This document shows positions 25,232 through 33,928 of a stretch of DNA of 64,000 bases, piece by piece. The position numbers were made by a program, and so were the translations under genes. The notes beneath the pieces were generated by a model. The model ran no database searches, was not told the DNA's origin, and saw nothing but the letters and a program-made list of their open reading frames with translations. Source of the stretch: UBA1845 sp002338715 (GTDB taxonomy: Bacteria > Planctomycetota > Phycisphaerae > UBA1845); the NCBI GenBank assembly GCA_035344155.1, contig DAORAL010000030.1:4894-68893 (forward strand). The letters run 5' to 3'. How positions within the stretch are numbered: position 1 is the first letter of the stretch; the number at the start of each line of letters is the position of its first letter.

Positions 25232-26395
25232 ATGGGTCGTGACCCCGAACCAAACAAACCTGCTGAAGAAAAGACGCGGCCTCTCTCGGTCCTGCGGGCG
25301 ATGATCGACTCGATCGACCACGACGTTTTGCAATTGCTTGCGAAACGCAATGCCCTGGTCGGGGAAATCGCTGAGTTTAAGCGCACGCATCGCCGCCGCA
25401 TTCGCGATCTGAGTCGCGAGCGCGAACTGCTTTCCGATCGGCGCGATCGGGCGATGCCATTGGGCCTTTCGCCTGAGATGATCGAGAGCATGTTTCGTTT
25501 GATCCTCTGGGCCAGCCGCGATCGGCAGGCGACGCTCAAAGCCGAAGTGCCCATTGATGTCGAACCGCGTACCGTTGCGATCATCGGCGGCAAGGGCGGC
25601 ATGGGTAAGTGCTTCGCCAACCTGTTCGGCGACCTGGGGCACGCGGTGATGATCGCCGACGTGGACACGCAGCTTTCGTCGAAGGAAGCCGCATCGGTCG
25701 CCGACGTGGTGGTGATCAGCGTGCCGATCGAGGTGACGGCTGACGTGATCCGCGAACTCGGTCCGCTCGTCAAGAAGGACGGCCTGCTGATCGACGTGTG
25801 CTCGGTGAAAACCGAACCGCTCAAGGTGATGCTGGAGCATTGCGAAGCGAGTGTCGTCGGGACGCACCCATTGTTTGGCCCGAGCGTTCACTCGCTTCAG
25901 GGGCAGCGGTTGGTGATTACGCCGGGGCGCGGTGATGAGTGGCTTGCGTGGCTCAAGTCGACGTTTGAAGCCCGCGGGTTGGAGTTGCTGGAGACGACGG
26001 CAGAGCGTCACGACAAGGCGATGGCGATCGTGCAGGTCTTGACGCATTTTTCGACGGAAGTCATGGGCAAAACGATGGCGCGGCTGGGCGTGCCCATCGA
26101 TGAAACCTTGCTGTTTACGTCGCCGATCTACCTGATGGAAATGTTCATGACGGCGCGGCATTTTGCACAATCGCCGCGGTTGTACGGTTCCATTCAGATG
26201 GCCAACCCGGAAACGCCAGCGGTGACAGCCGCCTATATTGAGGCGGCAGAAGCGCTGCGGCAAATCGCCACAGCCAAAGACCGCGACGCATTCGAGCAGA
26301 CGTTTGACGAAGTGCGGGCGTACTTCGGCGAGTTCACCGAACAGGCGATGGCCCAGTCCGATTTCCTGATCGATCGCATAGTGGAACGAACATGA
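25232..26395 (+). CDS. tyrA: Bifunctional chorismate mutase / prephenate dehydrogenase
   Basis: The 387-residue protein has two domains. Residues about 18-95 form an AroQ-type chorismate mutase helix bundle (MIDSIDHDVLQLLAKRNALV, IAEFKRTHRRRIRDLSRER). From about 110 a Rossmann fold begins with VAIIGGKGGMGKCFANLF, followed by the dehydrogenase features VGTHPLFGPSVHSLQGQ (catalytic His region) and ERHDKAMAIVQVLTHF. It converts chorismate through prephenate to 4-hydroxyphenylpyruvate in tyrosine synthesis. This is the same domain order as the enterobacterial TyrA fusion. The start at ATG 25232 has only a weak ribosome site. The gene overlaps the next by 4 nt (ATGA). Confidence 0.93.
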   Translation: MGRDPEPNKPAEEKTRPLSVLRAMIDSIDHDVLQLLAKRNALVGEIAEFKRTHRRRIRDLSRERELLSDRRDRAMPLGLSPEMIESMFRLILWASRDRQATLKAEVPIDVEPRTVAIIGGKGGMGKCFANLFGDLGHAVMIADVDTQLSSKEAASVADVVVISVPIEVTADVIRELGPLVKKDGLLIDVCSVKTEPLKVMLEHCEASVVGTHPLFGPSVHSLQGQRLVITPGRGDEWLAWLKSTFEARGLELLETTAERHDKAMAIVQVLTHFSTEVMGKTMARLGVPIDETLLFTSPIYLMEMFMTARHFAQSPRLYGSIQMANPETPAVTAAYIEAAEALRQIATAKDRDAFEQTFDEVRAYFGEFTEQAMAQSDFLIDRIVERT

Positions 26396-26796
26396 TCATG
26401 GACGTAGCCAAATCATCGACTGACGTTGCCGCGATAGGCAAGTCGAATCGAACGCGCTTGATCGTCGTGCGCACGTTGATTGTTCTCTTCGTGGCTGCGA
26501 TGTTGACGCTGTTTGTCCTGTTTGTGTATGGCAGTCTGAAAACCAACGAGATTGTGGCTGGCATGAAGGACTTTGAGCCCGGCACCGAACTGTCGGCTGT
26601 CATCGCGAAGTACGGCGAACCCGATCGCGTCGACCCGGTGGATGGCACGTGGATCTGGGGCCGACGCCTGATTCAAACGCCCGAGACGGTCAAGTCCGTC
26701 GCCGCGTACACAAACAACATTCGCCCGCAGGTCTGTTCATACCTTTTGGACGCCGACAACCGCATTGTAAAAATAGAAGTGTTCGCATCGTATTGA
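26392..26796 (+). CDS. Small single-pass membrane protein
   Basis: The 134-residue protein begins at ATG 26392, overlapping the tyrA stop (ATGA); a second ATG lies two codons on. One membrane segment is at about 29-46 (TLIVLFVAAMLTLFVLFV). The rest has FEPGTELSAVIAKYGEPDRV, which resembles the short SmpA/BamE-like fold motif 'G...VxxxlGxPd', then a WIWGRR strand. That similarity is weak and only suggestive. Its stop codon lies inside the terminator loop at 26778-26806. It is probably translationally coupled to tyrA; its function is unknown. Confidence 0.72.
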   Translation: MIMDVAKSSTDVAAIGKSNRTRLIVVRTLIVLFVAAMLTLFVLFVYGSLKTNEIVAGMKDFEPGTELSAVIAKYGEPDRVDPVDGTWIWGRRLIQTPETVKSVAAYTNNIRPQVCSYLLDADNRIVKIEVFASY

Positions 26797-26820
26797 TGCG
26801 AACACTTGATGGTGCTTTTT
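26778..26820 (+). terminator. Intrinsic terminator after the tyrA unit
   Basis: A perfect 12-bp stem, AGTGTTCGCATC / GATGCGAACACT, with loop GTATT is followed 8 nt later by a five-T tract. The stop codon TGA of the preceding gene begins in the loop. Confidence 0.8.
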
Positions 26821-26900
26821 GAATTCTCTGAGTTCGCCCGTTGCGTCGTTGTTGCGATTTGCTCGCACACTCTTCGCGGTACGGGGCCGGTACTCGCCAA

Positions 26901-26954
26901 GATTGACTTCGCTTTCCCCCTGGATTCCCGCCTTCGCGGGAATGACGGCGCTGT
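26901..26954 (+). repeat. About 54-bp dispersed repeat with an internal hairpin, copy 1
   Basis: The core ATTCCCGCCTTCGCGGGAAT folds into an 8-bp stem with a 4-nt loop. The whole unit, including the flank GATTGACTTCG and CCCCTGG, recurs inverted at 63946-63998 with only a few differences. This core is seen as an intergenic palindrome in many bacterial genomes (general knowledge). Confidence 0.88.
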
Positions 26955-26978
26955 CGCTGCGCTTGAATCAGAGGCGCT

Positions 26979-29435
26979 TTAGCCCGTTGAGTCCTTCGGG
27001 AATATAGCGTTGAACATGGCGTCGTAGCGATTCACCCAACTGGACCATCCGGTTCCGTCGTGCACTTCACCACCCTGAATTTTGAAGCCCTTCTTCCGCA
27101 TCGTGCCAGCAAACTTCGCAGCCTCTGCGCCGATGTCCCACGCTTCGTGCGGATTGCGGAAGTCGTACTTGCCCCATTCCATGTAGATGACGGGTGGGGC
27201 GGCTTTGTGATCCTCGACGAGCTGGTTGAGCGTGCCTTTGACGCCATCGAAAATAAACGGTGATTGCGTCGCGACGTTGCCGACGACGTCGGGGTTTCGA
27301 AGGGCCCAACTGATGGCCGTCACGCCGGCAAATCCGATTCCGACACTCGCACGGGCTTTGGGGGACTTTTCAGTGTGATACGTTTCATCGATCAGCGGGA
27401 TCAATTCCTTGATGAGCATGTCTGAATACGGTTCCATCGGACCGCGGTGCATGTACTTGATAAACACTGCGATGGTCGGACGGATCGAAGTGCCGCAGAG
27501 GTGATCGAGTGACTGCGGTAACTTGCCGTGTTCCATGGCGGCTTGACCCGCGTGGATGTACGCGACTGGATAGCGTGTGTCGTTCGTGTCGTGACCGTAT
27601 GGCACGTAAACGTCAAACGCGACCTTGGTTTCGAGAATCTTGCTGTCGAGTTCCTTCGTATCGATCCGACCTTTGTGGGCAACTTCGGTGTCGGCAAGGT
27701 ACGCGGGCGCTTTCCACTTCGGCATCGAGAACCACGACATTTCGAGCGGATCACCGCTGAACGACATTTCCATATCCTTGGTCAGCATTCGGCAAACGGT
27801 CTTGCGCTCGTTGCGCGGATCGGTGATTTCTTCGTAGTCGCGCATGAAGAGGTAGTTCAGCCGAGCATCCGGTTCGATTTGAACGGAGCGGTAGAACATG
27901 TCGGTGTCAGCCAGTCGCGTCATCGGGCTTTCCTGGCGCGCGCCGAACAGGTCGCCAGCCACCGCGAGGTCCTGACCTTCACCTTTGTAGACGAAGTGGA
28001 CCCAGCCGGAGTCTTCGACGATGGGAAATTCCTTCTGGGCAGCGATGAACTTGTCGACAACGGCTTGCTTGTTGTCGGCTGCGTTCACCTCTTCAAGAAA
28101 AGCGTGGAATTTGGACTTGGTATCACCCGCAGCCGTCTTCATGTCTGAACCGAGCGACGTCGCGGCATTGGGGACGATGTCGACCCGGGCGATGGCGTCG
28201 AGGCTGCGGACGTAAATCGAACCGTTTGAATAACTCGGATGCGCCCACGCGAGATTTTCGAAGACGGGCAGGCTGGCGACCTCTTCGTATTTTTCGGGCG
28301 TGGCTTTGACGATGTGCATGCTGCCTTCTTTGGTGATGATCACGAGGTGGCCATCAACGAGGATGAGAAATCCATCACCGGGTTGGCGGGACTTCCATTT
28401 GGGTTTGCCGGTTTCAATATCGACGCACGTGAGGAAGCGACTGCTGAAAGCGTAGACGTGTCCGTCGAGATAAACGGGGACGTTGTAGCTGTTGCGGATG
28501 CTGCGATCCTCCCAAACGTGTTTGGACGAAACCTTCTGTTCCTCGCGGATGAGTTGCATCAGCGACGACGATTCGTCCTTGTATGCGAGAAAAAATCGGT
28601 CAACACCGGCAGGCACCGGTGTCAGACTCATCAACCCGCGTGCGCCCTCGCCGGCATGATCCTGCTGCCAGATTATGTCGCCGTTGGCGGCATCGATCGC
28701 GTAGATGGATTTGTTGCAAGTGGCCAGGATACGCGTCGCGCCGTTCCACACGTATTGAATGGGCGATTGGTAGTTGCATCCGTCTTCACCGGTGCTCCAG
28801 AGTTTTTCGCCTGTGTTTGGGTCAAAGCCGGCGACGGCAGCTTTCTCGGAATTCATTTCCAGGACGACGACGCCATTGAGAAAGATTGGCGACGTGCCGA
28901 ACCCGTAGTGGGGCTTGGCGCATTGATGGTCTTCGACAAGATTGGTTTTCCAAACTTCCTTGCCGGTTTTCAGATCGATCGCGGCGAAGTTACCGCGCGG
29001 ATCAAGGGCGAATACTTTGCCGGTTGCGATGAGCGGTGTGGTGATCGGGCCATCGTGCGATCCGTCATGACCCTTGTAGAACTCGGCCAACACATATCGC
29101 CATTTTTCTTTTCCGGTTTCCGTATCGAATGCGGCGACGAGGTCGTTGGTTCCGTCGGAAAACATCGTGACGGCGCATCCATCCGCGACGGCGACTCCGG
29201 AATACCCGCTGCCGATTTTCTGCAACCAGCCAAGCTTCAAGCCGCAATGATCGGATTCGGTCAACTTGGTTTTTCCGACGTACGTACCGTCACCAGTCGG
29301 GCCGCGGAATCCAGGCCAATCATGATTCTCGCCGGCGCGAACGGCAGTCACAAAGGTCGCGCCAAAAACGCACGACATGAGCAAGCCGAGCGCCAACCCC
29401 ATGGTCCGCGTGTCTTTGATCTTCAGTAAGGCCAT
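26979..29435 (-). CDS. Exported PQQ-type beta-propeller fused to an esterase-like (EstA/Fes-type) domain
   Basis: The protein has 818 residues; CAGGAGG lies 7 nt before ATG 29435, and a signal peptide follows (LALGLLMSCVFGATFVTAVRA). Residues about 40-430 form a propeller with repeated blade motifs such as FDTETGKEKWRY, IDLKTGKEVWKT and IDAANGDIIWQQ. About 480-590 is an E-set-like region, and about 600-818 an alpha/beta-hydrolase of the enterobactin-esterase type (FDVYVPYGHDTNDTRYPVAY, WGKYDFRNPHEAW, EVHDGTGWSSWVNRYD). The expected nucleophile motif GxSxGG reads GIGFAG near residue 698, so the serine seems replaced and the domain may bind rather than hydrolyse. Substrate and role are unknown. 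Confidence 0.82.
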   Translation of the reverse strand: MALLKIKDTRTMGLALGLLMSCVFGATFVTAVRAGENHDWPGFRGPTGDGTYVGKTKLTESDHCGLKLGWLQKIGSGYSGVAVADGCAVTMFSDGTNDLVAAFDTETGKEKWRYVLAEFYKGHDGSHDGPITTPLIATGKVFALDPRGNFAAIDLKTGKEVWKTNLVEDHQCAKPHYGFGTSPIFLNGVVVLEMNSEKAAVAGFDPNTGEKLWSTGEDGCNYQSPIQYVWNGATRILATCNKSIYAIDAANGDIIWQQDHAGEGARGLMSLTPVPAGVDRFFLAYKDESSSLMQLIREEQKVSSKHVWEDRSIRNSYNVPVYLDGHVYAFSSRFLTCVDIETGKPKWKSRQPGDGFLILVDGHLVIITKEGSMHIVKATPEKYEEVASLPVFENLAWAHPSYSNGSIYVRSLDAIARVDIVPNAATSLGSDMKTAAGDTKSKFHAFLEEVNAADNKQAVVDKFIAAQKEFPIVEDSGWVHFVYKGEGQDLAVAGDLFGARQESPMTRLADTDMFYRSVQIEPDARLNYLFMRDYEEITDPRNERKTVCRMLTKDMEMSFSGDPLEMSWFSMPKWKAPAYLADTEVAHKGRIDTKELDSKILETKVAFDVYVPYGHDTNDTRYPVAYIHAGQAAMEHGKLPQSLDHLCGTSIRPTIAVFIKYMHRGPMEPYSDMLIKELIPLIDETYHTEKSPKARASVGIGFAGVTAISWALRNPDVVGNVATQSPFIFDGVKGTLNQLVEDHKAAPPVIYMEWGKYDFRNPHEAWDIGAEAAKFAGTMRKKGFKIQGGEVHDGTGWSSWVNRYDAMFNAIFPKDSTG

Positions 29436-29748
29436 CGCAATCCTCCTGGATTTCTACCATCGCAAAACGAATTTGATTTGTACCATGGGTTCCACTGACC
29501 GGACTGGGAATTGGATGGTCAGGTTCCGGCCCACTGTATCGAAGTGCCTCGGAATGAGGCTCACATGTTTAGAATTCAGATGTTCAAGAAGTGGGGCGCG
29601 AATGTCAACGAAGCAGTTACCGCGTGACAACTTCAGACAATCAAGATGCGTTTGGCGAGCGTATGACCACAAAAAAAAAGGACGCCCGATTGGGCGTCCC
29701 GTAAGTGTTCATGTGATTGCTTGACTCCGATGGGAGTCGAAATGCGAA
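29436..29748. other. Gap between PEP-CTERM and propeller genes
   Basis: This 313-bp region holds the terminator at 29671-29700 for the upstream PEP-CTERM gene and the 5' leader and presumed promoter of the propeller gene. No further gene is seen. Confidence 0.5.
29671..29700 (-). terminator. Intrinsic terminator of the PEP-CTERM gene
   Basis: On the minus strand GGGACGCCCA-AT-CGGGCGTCC forms a strong stem and is followed by nine T residues. It lies about 50 nt downstream of the PEP-CTERM stop codon. Confidence 0.93.
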
Positions 29749-30636
29749 CTACCGCTTGCGGCGGGCGATCAACGGCAATGCCAAAACGAGCAGCGAAAGG
29801 GTGCCCGGTTCAGGAACAGCGGTAAATGCCTGCGATTCGGGACCGAAGTAAGCTGCGCCATTGACCGTTGGGAAGCTCGGAACCAATGCCCCGAAATCGG
29901 TGGCTGACACCGCATCGATCAAGGCGATTTCATCGGTGGACAAGTCGCCGTTGATGCCTTTGGCCAGTGCGGCTGAATTCGACAAGGCAGAAAGCGCTTC
30001 GTTGGCCAGCAGGTCCTGGAATTGGGCTGCACCGCTGAACTGCGCGAAAATGTTGTCGACGCCGAGCAGATCGAAAATCGGATCGGTGATCGTCGCGAGC
30101 AAGTCGGCAAACAGATTGCCACGCAGGTTGATCGGTCCGATGTCAAAATCCTCTTCGCGTGTCGATTCGTCGATCGATCCATCCTGCACGATGGTCTGGC
30201 GACTCGAAACGTCCAGTTGCAAGTCGTAGAATCCGAACGAGTTAATCGAAGCCGTCGCGTCCAGGAAGAAACTGCCCGTCACGGTCGTAATCTGATTGCC
30301 CGTGTCGGTCGTCATGATGTAGTTGAGCGGGTTGTTGTTCGTGTTGAGCGATACGTCAAGAACCTGCAATCCACGACCACCGGTGGTGACCGTGAACACG
30401 GGTGCTCCGGAAAGTGTCAACTCGGTGGCGCCGAAGTCGAGCGTCTCGCCGGTGAAGTTTCGACTGACGATGAGGTCTGCACCGCCGCTGAGAAGGTTCT
30501 CATTACCGACAAAATTGAAACCGGCTTCGCTTAGTCCGATCAGGACATTGTGAAACAAGTCCGCACGGGCCATCGATGGGGCGGTGATGACACCAAAGCA
30601 GACCATCGCGACCAGTTTCATCTTGTTTTGACGCAT
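29749..30636 (-). CDS. PEP-CTERM sorting-domain exported protein
   Basis: The 295-residue protein starts at ATG 30636 with GGGAG about 9 nt upstream. A signal peptide (LVAMVCFGVITAPSMARA) opens it. The C-terminus is a textbook PEP-CTERM signal: VPEPGTLSLLVLALPLIARRKR, that is Pro-Glu-Pro, a membrane segment and a basic cluster; it runs from about residue 273. Such proteins are processed by an exosortase and sent to the cell surface or matrix. The middle is a beta-rich region without a known domain (for example LNTNNNPLNYIMTTDTGN). No exosortase gene is in the window. The function of the mature protein is unknown. Confidence 0.9.
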   Translation of the reverse strand: MRQNKMKLVAMVCFGVITAPSMARADLFHNVLIGLSEAGFNFVGNENLLSGGADLIVSRNFTGETLDFGATELTLSGAPVFTVTTGGRGLQVLDVSLNTNNNPLNYIMTTDTGNQITTVTGSFFLDATASINSFGFYDLQLDVSSRQTIVQDGSIDESTREEDFDIGPINLRGNLFADLLATITDPIFDLLGVDNIFAQFSGAAQFQDLLANEALSALSNSAALAKGINGDLSTDEIALIDAVSATDFGALVPSFPTVNGAAYFGPESQAFTAVPEPGTLSLLVLALPLIARRKR

Positions 30637-31094
30637 GTTGACGACTCCCAGGGTTTTGCAAACGATGTTAAATCGAGTTCGGTTGCTGCCTATTCAAATC
30701 GTAGACGGGGATTGGGTTTTGGCTTGCAAATCTCCCTCGTCCTTAACTCTAGAGCATACCCGCTTTCGCTGGCTCAAAAAAGCGCCAAGCCGGAATTTTC
30801 CAAATGGCAAAAAGCGGCTTGTTCAATCCTATATCGGCGGCTTGGCGGGGCTACGTGGAGTACGAAACGGGATTTGCAGCGGTTCGGAGGCGGCTGACGT
30901 CACGGATGTTATCGGACAGCATTTACACATCCCGCGTCGCGTCTTGCCTGGCTTAACACGAGAGGGGGTTCGTTGACGCAGCCGAAGGCAAAGGGTACGG
31001 TTATCGGTTGAATGACCGTTTCTGAGGCTAATCCTGCGCAATTGCGACAAACCTCCTCAATTCACATGACATGATCCGAATGGAGAGACGTTCC
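30637..31094. other. Divergent intergenic region PEP-CTERM / FKBP genes
   Basis: This 458-bp region has no supported gene. It contains a perfect 10-bp inverted repeat with a long 45-nt loop, CGCCAAGCCG at 30783-30792 and CGGCTTGGCG at 30838-30847, which may be part of a regulatory or RNA structure. Promoters for both flanking genes should be here, but none is clear. Confidence 0.45.
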
Positions 31095-33101
31095 ATGAAA
31101 TCGAACATGATTCGATTGTTCGCCGTGACCTTATTATCTGCCACCTTTGCAAGTACGGTATTGGCTGGCGATCCCGAGCAGCGCAGCTTCGACGGCATCA
31201 CGCCGGTGACGACTGAATCGGGTTTGAAGTATTACGACATCAAGGTGGGTGACGGTCCGACGCCCAAGACCGGCTCGTCGGTCAAAGTGCACTACAGCGG
31301 CTGGCTTAAGAACGGGAAACTGTTCGACAGTTCGGTGAAGCGAGACAGTCCGTTTACGTTCAATACATCGCACGGCGTGATCAAGGGATGGCTTGAGGGC
31401 ATCTCGACGATGAAGGTCGGCGGTATTCGCCGGCTTGAGATTCCGAGCGCGTTGGCGTATGGCGAGCGTGGCGCCGGTGCGGTCATTCCGCCGAATTCGG
31501 ATCTCATTTTCGAGATCGAATTGCTTTCGATTGAAAAAGAACCTGAGGGGGAAAAGGAGACTGCCGCCGCCCCCGCTCCCAAGGGCTCACCTGATGATCC
31601 CAAGCAGCGGTCGATCGAAGGCCTCACGCCTGTGACGACCGATTCGGGTTTGAAATATTACGACATCAAGGTCGGTGACGGTGAAGAGCCGGAATCCGGC
31701 GCCAAGGTCAGCGTGCACTACAGCGGTTGGGATACCAACGGCAAATTGTTTGACAGTTCTGTGAAGCGCGGTCAGCCGTTCTCGTTCAACACCGACCGGG
31801 GCGTCATCAAGGGGTGGATCGAAGGCGTCAAGGGCATGAAGGTCGGCGGTATTCGTCGCCTCGAAATTCCCAAAGACCTGGCATATGGCCGCAACGATCT
31901 GATCTTTGAAGTCGAAATGCTCGGAATCGAAGCGCCAGCCGCAGCGAATGCGTCGACTCCGACCAAAGCCGAACCCAAGAAAGACGATACGCCCGATCCC
32001 GTTCCGAGTTCGATCGAGGGACTGACACCGGTGACGACCGAGTCGGGTTTGAAGTACTACGTGCTCAAAGAGGGAGACGGTGAGGTTCCCCGATCAGGTG
32101 CAGAAGTCTCCACCCACTACAGCGGTTGGTTGACCGACGGCACGCTCTTCGACAGTTCGGTGAAACGTGGTCAGCCGTTCACTTTCCGCACAAGCGGCGG
32201 TGTCATCGAAGGCTGGCTTGAAGCCGTCAGCACCATGAAGGTTGGCGAAAAGCGTCGTCTTGAGATTCCTCCGGACCTCGGATACGGCGCGCGTAAGTCG
32301 GGCAAAATCCCGGCCGACTCGACGCTGATCTTCGAGATGGAATTGCTCTCGATCGAAAAGAACGGTCCCGAACAAATGTCGACCGAAGGAAAAAAGGAAG
32401 TCACGACCGATTCGGGTCTGAAGTATTGGATCATCAAGGAAGGTACCGGCGAACCGGCTGGCACAAAAGGTCGAGTTAAGATGCACGGAACCGCCTGGTT
32501 GGAGAATGGCCGACTGATCGGTTCGACCCGCGACCGGGGAATGGCGCTGACCAGTCCGGTATCGAGCCTGTTGAAGGGATGGGGCGAAGCCGCAGCCGAC
32601 ATGAAGAAGGGTGAGATTCGTCGCCTCGAACTGCCGCCCGAACTGGCGTATGGCGATACCGGCAATTCAATGGTCCCGCCGAATTCAAAGTTAATCCTTG
32701 AGGTCGAGATGGAAGAAATCCTTCCGTACATCGAACAGGCGTCGACCAACGGACTTGAAGCTGTCACGCTCGACTCCGGTACAAAGTACTGGGATCTGAA
32801 AGTCGGCGACGGAGCGGAGGTCAAAGCCGATTCCGAATGCCTCGTGCAGTACACGGGCTGGCTCGTTGACGGAACGATGTTCGACACGAGCACCGAGAAG
32901 GAATCGCCGTATTCGTTCAACATGTCGCGCGGTGTGATCGAAGGCTGGAAAGAAGGCCTGATCGGGATGAAGGTTGGCGGCAAGCGTCGACTTCGCGTCC
33001 CGCCCGCGCGTGCTTATGGCGATCGCGCCCGCGGAAGGATTATCCCCGCCAACTCGACGCTTATCTTCGAGATCGAACTTCTCGAAATCAAAGGCCAGTA
33101 G
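31095..33101 (+). CDS. Exported protein of five tandem FKBP-type peptidyl-prolyl isomerase domains
   Basis: GGAGAG lies 8 nt before ATG 31095, giving 668 residues with a signal peptide (to about residue 24). Five FKBP domains follow: about 34-147, 175-279, 307-421, 433-543 and 554-666, joined by Pro/Ala/Lys-rich linkers. Each begins with TTxSGLKYxxxKxGDG or a variant. Domains 1, 3 and 5 keep the usual active-site pattern (HYSGWL or QYTGWL, FDSS or FDTS, GVIxGW, YG). Domain 2 lacks the IPPNS loop after LAYG. Domain 4 has HGTAWL and IGSTRD in place of HYSGWL and FDSS and is probably inactive. FKBPs catalyse proline isomerisation, so this is a likely extracytoplasmic folding factor. Confidence 0.9.
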   Translation: MKSNMIRLFAVTLLSATFASTVLAGDPEQRSFDGITPVTTESGLKYYDIKVGDGPTPKTGSSVKVHYSGWLKNGKLFDSSVKRDSPFTFNTSHGVIKGWLEGISTMKVGGIRRLEIPSALAYGERGAGAVIPPNSDLIFEIELLSIEKEPEGEKETAAAPAPKGSPDDPKQRSIEGLTPVTTDSGLKYYDIKVGDGEEPESGAKVSVHYSGWDTNGKLFDSSVKRGQPFSFNTDRGVIKGWIEGVKGMKVGGIRRLEIPKDLAYGRNDLIFEVEMLGIEAPAAANASTPTKAEPKKDDTPDPVPSSIEGLTPVTTESGLKYYVLKEGDGEVPRSGAEVSTHYSGWLTDGTLFDSSVKRGQPFTFRTSGGVIEGWLEAVSTMKVGEKRRLEIPPDLGYGARKSGKIPADSTLIFEMELLSIEKNGPEQMSTEGKKEVTTDSGLKYWIIKEGTGEPAGTKGRVKMHGTAWLENGRLIGSTRDRGMALTSPVSSLLKGWGEAAADMKKGEIRRLELPPELAYGDTGNSMVPPNSKLILEVEMEEILPYIEQASTNGLEAVTLDSGTKYWDLKVGDGAEVKADSECLVQYTGWLVDGTMFDTSTEKESPYSFNMSRGVIEGWKEGLIGMKVGGKRRLRVPPARAYGDRARGRIIPANSTLIFEIELLEIKGQ

Positions 33102-33122
33102 CAATCGGCTGCTTGGATTGCT

Positions 33123-33905
33123 GTGGACGATACGCGAGGTCAACTTCCGAATGATCACGAAGTGCCAGATCATGGCACTCATCGATCGGAATTGTTGCAC
33201 CCATCAGAAGCGACCCGCACCTGGGCATGCGTCATCCTTGCGATGACCCTGCCCTTTTGCGGGTCGCTGTTCTATTTCGTCATCCTGAAAGAATCAAAGG
33301 TCGCCCAGGGACTCTATGCATCGGTCAAAGTGTTTACTCTCCTTTGGCCGCTGATCGCCATTCGCTGGATCGGTATTCGCCGCCGAATTCGCTCGAGCCC
33401 GCCCCCGAACCACCACGTCAGAGCGCTGCCTTTCGGGGCGATTAGTGGTGTCATCATCGGGGCATCCATCATCACGCTGTTTAACCTCACCCCCGCGCGC
33501 GACTATGTGATGCAGATGGCCCCCCGACTTCGCGAGCGTTTGGAGTTCTTTGGCATTCACTCGGTCGGTGTATACATGGTCTGGTGTGTGTTCCTCGCCG
33601 GGATTCACTCGTTGATCGAAGAATACTTCTGGCGATGGTTCGTGTTCGAGACGCTCCTGACGCTGGTTGCTCGTCCCATTGCCTACGCGCTTGCCGCGCT
33701 GAGTTTTGCGCTGCACCATTACGTGCTTTGCTGGCAATACGTCTCGCCGATCGGTGCGCTTATTTTCGGAACGGGTGTCGGTGTTGGCGGGTTGATCTGG
33801 TGCTGGATGGTCAGTTGGCAGCGCACGCTTGCGGGAACATGGTTGTCGCACGCGATTGTGGATGCCGCGATTTTCGTCGTCGGGTATCAGATACTCTTTG
33901 CTTAA
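33123..33905 (+). CDS. CPBP-family intramembrane metalloprotease
   Basis: The frame from GTG 33123 gives 260 residues; the exact start is uncertain because no good ribosome site is visible, and ATG 33243 is an alternative. Several membrane segments flank the family motifs: HSLIEEYFWRWFVFETLL with EExxxR, FALHHYVLCWQYV with the second His, and AGTWLSHAIVDAAIF with the third motif. These make up the glutamate/histidine site of CPBP (CAAX-like) proteases, which cleave within membranes. In bacteria some process bacteriocins or surface proteins. It stands between the FKBP gene (21 nt upstream) and miaA (23 nt downstream), so it may be co-transcribed with either. The substrate is unknown. Confidence 0.85.
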   Translation: MDDTRGQLPNDHEVPDHGTHRSELLHPSEATRTWACVILAMTLPFCGSLFYFVILKESKVAQGLYASVKVFTLLWPLIAIRWIGIRRRIRSSPPPNHHVRALPFGAISGVIIGASIITLFNLTPARDYVMQMAPRLRERLEFFGIHSVGVYMVWCVFLAGIHSLIEEYFWRWFVFETLLTLVARPIAYALAALSFALHHYVLCWQYVSPIGALIFGTGVGVGGLIWCWMVSWQRTLAGTWLSHAIVDAAIFVVGYQILFA

Positions 33906-33928
33906 TCGAAAGGGCTGGAACCTATTCC

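Noticed and set aside
25220..26263. 347-codon minus-strand open frame over tyrA
   Set aside because: It is a shadow of tyrA. It has no ribosome site, and its His/Arg-rich composition is typical of antisense frames.
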